NCBI GenBank assembly: GCA_949710005.1 | Contig: OX453287.1 | Location: 1,080,501-1,144,500, forward strand | Direction of reading: 5' to 3' | Source: Ricordea florida | Lineage: Eukaryota; Cnidaria; Anthozoa; Corallimorpharia; Ricordeidae | Length of the DNA: 64,000 nt | Part shown: positions 8,404 to 15,399 of the stretch, piece after piece | Layout of the letters: the number at the start of each line of letters is the position of its first letter | How positions within the stretch are numbered: position 1 is the first letter of the stretch | Notes under the pieces: model-generated | The model's database searches: none | What the model saw: the letters and a program-made list of their open reading frames with translations, nothing else | Told to the model about the DNA's origin: nothing | Made by a program: the position numbers and the translations under genes

Positions 8404-8937
8404 ATGTCTGACCGAACTGAACAAATCGAGCAAAGCTCTCCCCGGCAAAGCCGGAGTGAAGGGGGAACAGAAGTTGATCGGGGCGAAGCCCCTCCCCGCT
8501 ATGCGGAGCAAATTACAATGGATCCTACACCTGAAAAGAAAGATTCAAAAAAGAAAGATAAAGATCCTAAAAAAGTAGCAGCTGGCAAGAAATTAGCTGA
8601 ATATAATAAAAAAGCGAAAGAAGCATTAAAAAGAGAAATGGAAAGAGAAGCTAAGATTAAACAGGAAAATACAAATGAAAATACAGAACCGACTGAGGGG
8701 AGTAAACAAAGGGCCTGGCTTCCAGAATTATCTTTTACTACTGTATTATCCATTATTGGAATAGGGTTTACAGCATTTGATATGTTTATGAGATATCGGG
8801 CGGAGCCCTCCCCGCAAAGTGGATACCGGCAAAAGAAGGATAATAAAAATAGAATAGTAGATTTATCTCAAGTTCCAACCAAAGTTCCTATGAATATCCC
8901 CAACCAACCACAACCTATAAAAATGGGAATGATATGA
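8404..8937 (+). CDS. Small membrane protein carrying three palindromic inserts, about 177 aa
   Basis: The frame is open from an upstream ATG at 8389, but 8404 (MSDRTEQIEQ...) has the spacing from the promoter-like motif seen at other genes. A lysine-rich stretch predicted helical follows (KKDSKKKDKDPKKVAAGKK...KEALKREMERE), then one membrane segment (LSFTTVLSIIGIGFTAFDMFM). GC-rich hairpin repeats at 8428-8454, 8480-8506 and 8798-8822 are translated in frame as low-complexity segments such as SPRQSRSEGG, RGEAPPRYAEQ and RAEPSPQSGYR. Function unknown; possibly a virion membrane or structural protein. It reads through as a single ORF, so the inserts are tolerated. Confidence 0.7.
   Translation: MSDRTEQIEQSSPRQSRSEGGTEVDRGEAPPRYAEQITMDPTPEKKDSKKKDKDPKKVAAGKKLAEYNKKAKEALKREMEREAKIKQENTNENTEPTEGSKQRAWLPELSFTTVLSIIGIGFTAFDMFMRYRAEPSPQSGYRQKKDNKNRIVDLSQVPTKVPMNIPNQPQPIKMGMI
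8428..8506. repeat. Two tandem double-hairpin GC repeats inside a gene
   Basis: First unit: GAGC-AAA-GCTC (8428-8438) followed by CCGGC-AAA-GCCGG (8442-8454). Second unit: GGGGC-GAA-GCCCC (8480-8492) followed by CCGC-TAT-GCGG (8496-8506). The stems change in compensating pairs (GAGC/GCTC versus GGGC/GCCC), which indicates that the hairpin shape is preserved. Confidence 0.75.
8798..8822. repeat. GC-rich double-hairpin repeat inside a gene
   Basis: GGGC-GGA-GCCC (8798-8808) followed by CCGC-AAA-GTGG (8812-8822), the same two-stem layout as at 7705-7729. Confidence 0.7.
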
Positions 8938-8945
8938 GTAAGCGA

Positions 8946-8953
8946 TTTAAAGG
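8946..8953 (+). promoter_or_regulatory. Putative promoter motif before 8979 gene
   Basis: TTTAAAGG, 26 nt before the ATG at 8979. Confidence 0.4.
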
Positions 8954-8978
8954 TTTCTTACTGATACAGTAAAAAATT

Positions 8979-9197
8979 ATGTCAACCGAAAACAAACTTG
9001 TGAAAACTGTTACTGATTCAGCAGTACTTATTGGGTTAGCGGCTGCTGTTGGTTATGTAGCTAAAAAGGTTATGAAAGAATCATTTATGAACGACCCCTC
9101 CTCAAGTATTACAAATTATGCTAAATGGGTAGCTGTCCTATCAGGTAGTATGTACCTAAAAACATATTTAGAGGATCAAAAGATTTTACCGACCTAA
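8979..9197 (+). CDS. Small membrane protein, 72 aa
   Basis: Short protein with one or two hydrophobic helices: SAVLIGLAAAVGYVAKKVM near the N-terminus, and ITNYAKWVAVLSGSMYLKTYL. Preceded by the shared motif at normal spacing and followed by the next gene after 26 nt, so it is a credible gene despite its size. Function not recognised; likely a virion membrane or structural component by context only. Confidence 0.65.
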   Translation: MSTENKLVKTVTDSAVLIGLAAAVGYVAKKVMKESFMNDPSSSITNYAKWVAVLSGSMYLKTYLEDQKILPT

Positions 9198-9202
9198 AGG
9201 AT
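9193..9202 (+). promoter_or_regulatory. Putative promoter motif before 9224 gene
   Basis: CCTAAAGGAT, overlapping the end of the preceding gene and 22 nt before the ATG at 9224. Confidence 0.35.
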
Positions 9203-9223
9203 AATAACCTCAAATTTAAAAAA

Positions 9224-9616
9224 ATGGCAACAATAGCAATGATGTTTGGAGGAGCTATATTGAATGCAACCGCCTTTGTTGGTGGATCATATCTTGCAAA
9301 ATATCTCTCGGGTGATAAAACAGATGCGGAACGAATACGACACGATAAGGCATTAGAAAAATATCAAAAAGATTATGCTGAATATCAGGAAAAAAGACAG
9401 AAACTAATTGATTGGAAAGTACAACAAAAGGATGATAAATACCAAGCCTCAAAAAATATTTCTAATACCGATGAAGCTTTGAAATTATATAACCAAACGC
9501 ATGAGCCAAAATTCTCTGATTATTATAGACCCAGTGAAAATCAAAAGATGGGCGAGATGGTATATGTAGGTGGCGGCATGTTGGCTTTAGGTTATATGGC
9601 TAGTAAATTCTTTTAG
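9224..9616 (+). CDS. Small membrane protein with central charged helix, 130 aa
   Basis: A hydrophobic N-terminal segment (MATIAMMFGGAILNATAFVGGSYLAKYL), a highly charged helical middle (DAERIRHDKALEKYQKDYAEYQEKRQKLIDWKVQQ), and a second hydrophobic segment at the C-terminus (MVYVGGGMLALGYMASKFF). I recall similar proteins in cnidarian Polinton-like elements but know no function. The hairpin-like membrane topology suggests a virion or membrane-remodelling role; this is inference. Confidence 0.7.
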   Translation: MATIAMMFGGAILNATAFVGGSYLAKYLSGDKTDAERIRHDKALEKYQKDYAEYQEKRQKLIDWKVQQKDDKYQASKNISNTDEALKLYNQTHEPKFSDYYRPSENQKMGEMVYVGGGMLALGYMASKFF

Positions 9617-9657
9617 AGTTAATTGTATTATTATTTTTCTTCGCTGCCCAAAGGGGG

Positions 9658-9667
9658 TCTAAAGATT
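9658..9667 (+). promoter_or_regulatory. Putative promoter motif before 9690 gene
   Basis: TCTAAAGATT, 22 nt before the ATG at 9690. It is preceded by a short GC-rich stretch (9640-9657). Confidence 0.5.
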
Positions 9668-9689
9668 TCTTACTGTTGAGTAAAAAATC

Positions 9690-10934
9690 ATGGCAGAAGG
9701 AGGAGAAACAATACCATTATTAGATGTAACAAAAGGAGAAGATGATGATGATGAAAATGAAGATGAAGAAGGTGAATCAACTTATCAAAGAACATCAACA
9801 TCAACCTCCATCGATCGGGGCTATCTTGGTTATTCGGAATATATGGCTGAAAGAAAACGACTTCAATGGGAAATAAAAGCTGAAGAGAAAAAACCGGGGG
9901 ATATTAGAGAAAGGGATGAGAAATATGATGATAGGAGAGAAGCGGTAGAGATACTTAAAAATTATTTTCCAGATTACAACTCAAAAGATACTTTATTTAA
10001 TCCAATATTAGAAGATGATGGGAGTATATGGGGTCAATTAACTTCTAGGCGGGATAATAAACCCCATTTAATTATTCAAAGCAATGGTGGCTATGCAAAA
10101 TTAGACTCGCTTCCAGATGGAATAAAAAAATCTCTAGGTATAGACGCAATATCACAAATAAACAGGAATTTAGAAATTTCAGATAAATTGAATGAAAAAA
10201 ATGATGAAATTAAGGATTTAAATAATGCATTAAGAGGTTTAAGAACAGTTTTGGAACAATATGAAAATGATATAGAAAAATATGTCACAATTGAAAAAGA
10301 AAATATGATAGCTTTAGTTGAAAAACAACAAACCAGAATCGCAGAAAGTGAAAGCTATTTAGATGCTGCTGTTAAACAGAAGGTGGTAGCTAAAACAGAG
10401 GTTGAAGAACTTAAAGTTGAATTGAATCGATACAAAGATGAAATAGATAAGTATAAGAAGGGGCAGTCAAATTTAACAATGTTAGAAAGAGGTAATGAAA
10501 GATTAAAAGCTGAAATTGATAAATTTAGAGAACTAGCAAGAAAGAGTATTATTTACAACCAAGAACAAATAGCTGATCTGGAGAGTAAAAATGAAGAAAT
10601 ACTTAAAAATCTACCATTACGAGAGCGTGTGAAGCACATCTTCAAAAAGTATGGTTTTACAGTCTTTGCGGTTGTAAGTGCTGTAGGTGTGGTTATTGGT
10701 GTTATAGTTTCTAATCTTTCTAAAGGCCTATCCACATTAGGTAAAGGCGTTGGTAATGGGTTTAAAGCTATTGGTAAAAAACTAGGTGAAATATTACCAG
10801 GAATGGTTGGAGCGATTGTAAGCTTTCTTTTCAAAACGGCGGGCGAGGTTATTGGGTTTTTAGGTAAGAACGCTTGGTTGTTGATAATGGCTGTGGTTCT
10901 ATATTTTGTGGAAAGTATAAAAAAGAGAAAGTAA
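9690..10934 (+). CDS. Coiled-coil protein with C-terminal membrane segments, 414 aa
   Basis: A strongly acidic Asp/Glu-rich N-terminus (about 14-30) is followed by a globular part, then a long coiled coil (about 150-310, heptad-rich NRNLEISDKLNEKNDEIKDL... through IADLESKNEEILKNL). Next come a hydrophobic segment (TVFAVVSAVGVVIGVIVSNL), a glycine-rich amphipathic stretch (LGKGVGNGFKAIGKKLGEIL) and a final membrane helix (WLLIMAVVLYFVESI) with a basic tail. It could be a virion membrane or fibre-like protein. No enzyme motif. It is one of a block of four consecutive hydrophobic proteins with the same upstream motif. Confidence 0.75.
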   Translation: MAEGGETIPLLDVTKGEDDDDENEDEEGESTYQRTSTSTSIDRGYLGYSEYMAERKRLQWEIKAEEKKPGDIRERDEKYDDRREAVEILKNYFPDYNSKDTLFNPILEDDGSIWGQLTSRRDNKPHLIIQSNGGYAKLDSLPDGIKKSLGIDAISQINRNLEISDKLNEKNDEIKDLNNALRGLRTVLEQYENDIEKYVTIEKENMIALVEKQQTRIAESESYLDAAVKQKVVAKTEVEELKVELNRYKDEIDKYKKGQSNLTMLERGNERLKAEIDKFRELARKSIIYNQEQIADLESKNEEILKNLPLRERVKHIFKKYGFTVFAVVSAVGVVIGVIVSNLSKGLSTLGKGVGNGFKAIGKKLGEILPGMVGAIVSFLFKTAGEVIGFLGKNAWLLIMAVVLYFVESIKKRK

Positions 10935-10971
10935 CAAATTTGCTTCGCGGCCCTAAAAGGGTCTAAAGATA

Positions 10972-10980
10972 TCATATTGA
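10972..10980 (+). promoter_or_regulatory. Putative promoter motif before 10996 gene
   Basis: TCTAAAGAT, 15 nt before the ATG at 10996. The sequence just before it (CCCTAAAAGGG, 10951-10961) is a small hairpin. Confidence 0.5.
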
Positions 10981-10995
10981 TCAGTAAAATACAAT

Positions 10996-11625
10996 ATGGA
11001 TGACTACAATAGAATTTATCCACAAATTCCGGCTCAGCCGGGCCCGTCCTCCGGACGATTACCAACGAATGGTGATCCTAATAATTTCAGACTACAAAAA
11101 TCATGTGAAGTACTACAAAATCTTGAGAAGGAAATTAAACATTATGAGGAAGTTAGAAAAAAGTATAATCGAGCGAGAGGTATATTTACAAAAATAAGTG
11201 TTTGTAGTGGGGTGATTTCAGTTATTCTGTCTGCAAGTGGATTGGGGACCTCTCTTACTGGTTTTGGCGCTGTTGTTGGTATCCCATTAGGAGCGGTTGG
11301 GGGTATTTGTGGGGGAATATCAGTTGGATTCGGTGCTGCTTCTAAACGACTTTCTCATAAAGTTAGTAAACATGAAAAGACAGTTTCTATAGCAAAAGCA
11401 AAAGTAAACACCATTCATGACTTGGTTTCAAAGGCTCTAAAAGATAACGCTATATCCGACCAAGAATTTTCTTTAATTTTATCAGAAGTGGATAAGTTTG
11501 AAAAACTAAAACTCGAAATCCGCCAGAAAACCAGGAAAGATACAGAAAAAAACTTAAACATGTCTCAGATAAGGAGAGAAGTCCGCGCAGATCTATTAAA
11601 AGAATTAACCACGCCAGATCATTAA
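10996..11625 (+). CDS. Glycine-rich hydrophobic core protein with flanking coiled coils, 209 aa
   Basis: A proline-rich N-terminus partly encoded by a GC-rich palindromic insert (11030-11062) leads into a charged helix (EKEIKHYEEVRKKYNRA). A long glycine/alanine-rich hydrophobic region follows (GIFTKISVCSGVISVILSA...GICGGISVGFGAASKRL, about 55-115). Then comes a second helical region (KHEKTVSIAKAKVNTIHDLVSKAL, and DQEFSLILSEVDKFEKLKLEIRQK). I recall this layout as common in cnidarian Polinton-like elements; function unknown, possibly membrane insertion in the virion. Confidence 0.72.
   Translation: MDDYNRIYPQIPAQPGPSSGRLPTNGDPNNFRLQKSCEVLQNLEKEIKHYEEVRKKYNRARGIFTKISVCSGVISVILSASGLGTSLTGFGAVVGIPLGAVGGICGGISVGFGAASKRLSHKVSKHEKTVSIAKAKVNTIHDLVSKALKDNAISDQEFSLILSEVDKFEKLKLEIRQKTRKDTEKNLNMSQIRREVRADLLKELTTPDH
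11030..11062. repeat. GC-rich palindromic mini-repeat inside a gene
   Basis: CCGGCTCAGCCGGGCCCG followed by TCCTCCGGACGA. Contains the hairpin CCGGCTCAGCCGG; an in-frame insert at the N-terminus of the 209-aa protein. Confidence 0.5.
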
Positions 11626-11693
11626 AAATTTCATATGAGAGAACAGATGTGGGATTTAATTGTTTTGCAGGTGTTAGAAAAGAGGTGATCTAA

Positions 11694-11702
11694 TCTAAAG
11701 AC
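11694..11702 (+). promoter_or_regulatory. Putative promoter motif before 11730 gene
   Basis: TCTAAAGAC, 27 nt before the ATG at 11730. Confidence 0.5.
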
Positions 11703-11729
11703 TTTTCATCTTATTCTAAAAGTAATAAA

Positions 11730-13349
11730 ATGACACTAAAAGATTTCAGAAAAAGGTACCCAAATGCTGATCTAAGTCAATTTGAATTTGTATCTGATCA
11801 GTATGGTGGTTACATTAAATGGGGCGCAAATGGTATAACTGTAATGTCAAATGATGATCCTACTGGAAAAACATGGATTGATGCTCTATCACCCCGTTTG
11901 AAAAGACTTTTATGGGGAGATTTAGGACTGAGCGAAGCGAATAACTTGAGTTCATTCCCAAAAAGTTTAACTATAACTAATCTAAGCTACCCAATACCAG
12001 CTGTTAATTTTGATGATTTTACAAGCGATATAACAAAAATGCTAACCTATCTGGATATATACGTGTCAAATACGAAGAAATTTACAGCAAAGATGAGAAA
12101 CATATTTACATCACAAGTTGTTACTTTCAAATTTGGCAAAAAGAGTAGAAAATGGTTGAATGCACCTGATATGAATTATTGGCCTCAACAACTTAACTTT
12201 GCAGTTTGGTGTGCAACATCTGGTTGTGGTATAAGCCCCTTTGAAAGTTTAAATTATCCCAAAGTAGTGAGTAGCTTTATCAAGTTTCATGTGTATTTCA
12301 CAATAAGGCGGATATTATATGAATTGAGTCTTCCCTTACCTGATGAGCAGCCTTTTGTTATAAATAATAATCCATATAGTAAAGTTGCATATCAACGATT
12401 GTGTGCAGAATTTGGAATTGCCAATAATTCCGATTTTAGATGGAAAGGGGGTAGAAACGGTGGATTGGGAGATATATTCCTTGATTATGGTGCAGGATAT
12501 CGTGGAAAAGGAGGGGGATATCAAAATGTACATATTGTACGGAATTATGATGTTGAAGCGGATCAATGGCCCGGCGAAGGTAATAAATTCGCTGATGAAG
12601 GTGGTAAGAAAGAAAAAGGTAATTTAATTTCATTTATCCGTAATGATGACTTTGCTGATTTCAAATATGCTTGGTTTATCCCAACAAGCGGACATGGACT
12701 CACTAAAGCTGGCCTTGGTAGATTGAATCGATCCGCTGAAGCTTTTGTTTACTGCATATTGGGCGCACAAGTTAACACTAGAAACTCGATTTACGGTAAT
12801 GGCGGTGGCGCAATCGAAACACAACAAGAATTCTTAGCTTTATTTGAAAGTAGTGTGATCGAGAATGACATTTCTAGTTCTATCCAAAGGTATCAATTAG
12901 CTGTACAAGAAGCGAAATTACGGCTTGATTTAGCTATTGCTCCTGGCTTGTGGTTGATGCCAAGTAATATGATAATCAACACTGAAAGCGTGACTGGATA
13001 TAATAATAAACTTATGAAAGCTAGTAATGATATGAATTTTGGTGTGAATAATTCCCTAAACACTGAAGCAAAACAAGTTGGAATAAGCCACAACATGGGA
13101 TCTTCAAAGTTAAAGCTGATCGAAGATCAGGACCGGCAAAGCCGAAAGTTACCTCATATAGCTGAGACAGATGAAAACCTCCGAGAGAAATCAAAACCGC
13201 CAATGAAGCAGGAAAATAATATCAGCTCTGCTGGTCCGGAGGATATTGGCTCAACGCAGCATGAAAAGAATACACAAAGCGAGCACGAAGTGCGTATATT
13301 AACATTTATAATTATCAGTGGAGGGTTAGCGTGGTATCTATTTCGGTAG
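11730..13349 (+). CDS. Conserved-looking element protein with C-terminal membrane anchor, 539 aa
   Basis: The largest unassigned protein of the element. The first 400 residues look globular, with many aromatic residues and glycines (LNFAVWCATSGCGISPFE at about 155-172; KAGLGRLNRSAEAFVYCILGAQ near 325-346). A helical stretch (SSIQRYQLAVQEAKLRLDLAIAPGLWLMPSNMI) follows, then a polar linker and a final membrane segment (ILTFIIISGGLAWYLF). I recall very similar proteins in many cnidarian elements of this type, so it is probably a core structural or virion-surface protein, but I know no demonstrated function. Its polar linker is partly built from GC-rich hairpins (13131-13144, 13283-13293). Confidence 0.8.
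   Translation: MTLKDFRKRYPNADLSQFEFVSDQYGGYIKWGANGITVMSNDDPTGKTWIDALSPRLKRLLWGDLGLSEANNLSSFPKSLTITNLSYPIPAVNFDDFTSDITKMLTYLDIYVSNTKKFTAKMRNIFTSQVVTFKFGKKSRKWLNAPDMNYWPQQLNFAVWCATSGCGISPFESLNYPKVVSSFIKFHVYFTIRRILYELSLPLPDEQPFVINNNPYSKVAYQRLCAEFGIANNSDFRWKGGRNGGLGDIFLDYGAGYRGKGGGYQNVHIVRNYDVEADQWPGEGNKFADEGGKKEKGNLISFIRNDDFADFKYAWFIPTSGHGLTKAGLGRLNRSAEAFVYCILGAQVNTRNSIYGNGGGAIETQQEFLALFESSVIENDISSSIQRYQLAVQEAKLRLDLAIAPGLWLMPSNMIINTESVTGYNNKLMKASNDMNFGVNNSLNTEAKQVGISHNMGSSKLKLIEDQDRQSRKLPHIAETDENLREKSKPPMKQENNISSAGPEDIGSTQHEKNTQSEHEVRILTFIIISGGLAWYLFR
13131..13144. repeat. GC-rich hairpin repeat in gene
   Basis: CCGGCAAAGCCGA-type hairpin (compare CCGGC-AAA-GCCGG at 8442-8454), in frame within the polar linker of the 539-aa protein. 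Confidence 0.5.
13283..13293. repeat. Small hairpin repeat in gene
   Basis: GCAC-GAA-GTGC, with the same GAA loop as GGGC-GAA-GCCC but another stem. In frame near the C-terminus of the 539-aa protein. Confidence 0.4.
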
Positions 13350-13541
13350 TTCATGTTCATTTCACGCAATTATCATTGTTTTTGGATTAGTGTTCACGTG
13401 TAGAACAATAGATTGCATACTTTTACGACATAGCAACAAGCAAAATGTAAAGTGGTTTTAAATTTTGAAAGTAGATTTTATGTTTACTTTTAAAAGGTCG
13501 GTTTCTAACGTCGCTCAGGAATGTGATTACGTCAATGCAAA

Positions 13542-13553
13542 TTTAAAAAGATG
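13542..13553 (+). promoter_or_regulatory. Putative promoter motif before 13573 gene
   Basis: TTTAAAAAGATG, 19 nt before the ATG at 13573, at the end of a 223-bp spacer that is otherwise featureless. Confidence 0.45.
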
Positions 13554-13572
13554 AATATGGTGTAATCAAAAA

Positions 13573-14208
13573 ATGTTGAGCATTACCATGTATGAGTCTG
13601 AAACAAGGATTTATTTAGATCCCCCGCTGAAAAATATTCAGGATATACAGCTACTAGATTGTAATATAAAAACCAAAAGATTGATTAATTTCAAAGATCA
13701 ACAGATATTATACAATGAAAAGAATCAAGCCATCATAATAATACAACCCGGTACATATTCGTTGCGTGATATTCAATCGATCTTTCTTAAAGATACTGAT
13801 AGGGAAAAGATAACAATAATTGAGACTGATACTGTTGACTATATATATTCAAATAAGAACTTTAACATTAAACTTACTAGAGGGTTGTCGTTTGGTTTAG
13901 GGGTTCCTGAAATCATAAATCCCGGTAAATTATACCCTATAAATATACAAATTAAGGAACCACTGAGACTTATGTGTAGTATAGTGGATAATAAGTCTTC
14001 ATATATGAATAAAAACAAAAATGGAGAACTTGTGAAACTTTCGCCATCAACCCTACTTGCAAACATACCCTCAAAGGATTATCCGACAATTCCAGTTCGA
14101 AAATATGATAGCGTTATAAACCACTTTGATTTAACCATCTTAGACAGTGAATGGAAAAAACTTGATCTGAAGGGTTCTCCCATAACTTTTAGCTTAAGAT
14201 TTAGATAA
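13573..14208 (+). CDS. Possible minor capsid (penton-type) protein, 211 aa
   Basis: Beta-rich protein with no membrane segment. The start MLSITMYESETRIYLDPPLKNIQDIQLLDCNI and the segment IIIIQPGTYSLRDIQSIFL resemble a type of jelly-roll structural protein that I recall in cnidarian Polinton-like elements. The C-terminus ends in strand-like LKGSPITFSLRFR. A single jelly-roll minor capsid or spike-base protein is the best guess by size and context; the evidence is weak. It is the last rightward gene, and a small AT-rich spacer containing TTATGTAACC and GGTTATATAA halves follows. Confidence 0.6.
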   Translation: MLSITMYESETRIYLDPPLKNIQDIQLLDCNIKTKRLINFKDQQILYNEKNQAIIIIQPGTYSLRDIQSIFLKDTDREKITIIETDTVDYIYSNKNFNIKLTRGLSFGLGVPEIINPGKLYPINIQIKEPLRLMCSIVDNKSSYMNKNKNGELVKLSPSTLLANIPSKDYPTIPVRKYDSVINHFDLTILDSEWKKLDLKGSPITFSLRFR

Positions 14209-14262
14209 ATTTTTTTTTGTTATGTAACCATTATTTAGGTTATATAACATAATTAGATCCTA

Positions 14263-14904
14263 TTAATCTTTACCCCATAAATCTTTCAAAAACTTTAACT
14301 CCGCGATATCAACACACCAATCTAAATACCTATCTGGTCGCCATGCTTTAACTATTAAATCATTATGTAAGTCTTTGTAGAATTTACGTTTATGTTCTAT
14401 TTTATAATGATCTACATATAAATTAACCTCTAATGAAGAAACAATAAACTTGTTATCAAATTTATTAATATTACATTCCTTATCATAATAACCAAAATAA
14501 TTACCAACACTACCATAAAATTCATCATAACCACCAATACGAACATATTCCCCATTAACATAATAATAAGCACCTCCAACATTATCATCAATATATTCTT
14601 TATAGTCTTCATTAGCGCAATTTAATAAATCTTTTACAAACTTATCGGCGTATATTCCATTAACACCAAAATTTATATCAGCGTTATAATTAATATAATC
14701 ATCATCATCATTACTATCATAATTAATTTCAAAATAAATATAACTATTTTCTTCATTAATAAAACAGCGATTTTTTGATATTTTTTTTAATAAATCTTCT
14801 TTGATTGTCTCTATAAAATCGCAAAAACTCATTTCTTTTTCATTATAATAGTTATAAGAAATAAATATTTTTCCACTATTTACATTTTTTACTAATCTTT
14901 CCAT
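14263..14904 (-). CDS. Uncharacterised Asn/Asp/Tyr-rich protein, 213 aa
   Basis: Not recognised. Acidic and tyrosine-rich (for example DSNDDDDYINYNADINFG; NVGGAYYYVNGEYVRIGGYDEFYG), with no membrane segment or known catalytic motif. Its start region (MERLVKN) lies 15 nt from the end of the upstream leftward gene. A motif ATTTAAAGAT (reverse complement of 14924-14933) within that gene's last codons lies 19 nt before its start, so it may have its own promoter. Very AT-rich codon use. Confidence 0.65.
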   Translation of the reverse strand: MERLVKNVNSGKIFISYNYYNEKEMSFCDFIETIKEDLLKKISKNRCFINEENSYIYFEINYDSNDDDDYINYNADINFGVNGIYADKFVKDLLNCANEDYKEYIDDNVGGAYYYVNGEYVRIGGYDEFYGSVGNYFGYYDKECNINKFDNKFIVSSLEVNLYVDHYKIEHKRKFYKDLHNDLIVKAWRPDRYLDWCVDIAELKFLKDLWGKD

Positions 14905-14919
14905 TTTTAATACTTTAAT

Positions 14920-15399
14920 TTATATCTTTAAATCATAATTCATTTTTAATTTTAGACACTCTTTACAATGTGCTTTCTGTTTATTATGTTCACATATTTG
15001 AGACCCTCCACATTTTTTACATTGTTGTTTTTGTTTATTATGTTCACATATTTGAGATCCTCCACACTCTTTACATCGATGCTTGCTTTTATTATGTTCA
15101 CATATTTGAGATCCTCCACACTCTTTACATTGATACTTAATTTTATTATGTACACATATATAAGATCCACCACATTCTTTACAGTAATATTTACACCTTC
15201 CATGAATACAAATATATTTATCATTAATATTAACTTTTTGAATTAACTTAATAATCTCTTCATCTGTAAATTTTTCCAGCTCTTTAATTAAATCTTCTTT
15301 ATTCATTCCATATTGCCTTTTGATTTTCAACTCTTTAGCAATTTTTTTCAATTGTACAACATATAATCTTCTTAATTGTTCTCTTATTAATTCTTCCAT
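14920..15399 (-). CDS. SAP-like N-terminus plus Cys/His tandem-repeat protein, 159 aa
   Basis: The first 12 residues (MEELIREQLRRL) are identical to those of the polymerase because they lie in the TIR, and the similarity continues as a SAP-like module (LKIKRQYGMNKEDLIKEL). From about residue 65 there are four to five tandem 18-residue units with spacing C-x2-C-x5-C-x-H (CKECGGSQICEHNK...), likely zinc-binding. Such ICEH...CKECGG repeats occur, as I recall, in many algal and giant-virus proteins of unknown function. DNA binding is plausible from the SAP-like start. The gene is the mirror partner of the polymerase gene at the other end. Confidence 0.8.
   Translation of the reverse strand: MEELIREQLRRLYVVQLKKIAKELKIKRQYGMNKEDLIKELEKFTDEEIIKLIQKVNINDKYICIHGRCKYYCKECGGSYICVHNKIKYQCKECGGSQICEHNKSKHRCKECGGSQICEHNKQKQQCKKCGGSQICEHNKQKAHCKECLKLKMNYDLKI
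14924..14933 (-). promoter_or_regulatory. Putative promoter motif before leftward 14904 gene
   Basis: Reverse complement reads ATTTAAAGAT and ends 19 nt before the start codon, overlapping the last codons of the upstream gene. Confidence 0.4.

Noticed and set aside
8404-8937. Bacterial or plasmid origin for the GC-rich hairpins
   Set aside because: The hairpins are embedded in AT-rich frames of the Polinton and recur in diverged forms, so contamination or misassembly is unlikely.
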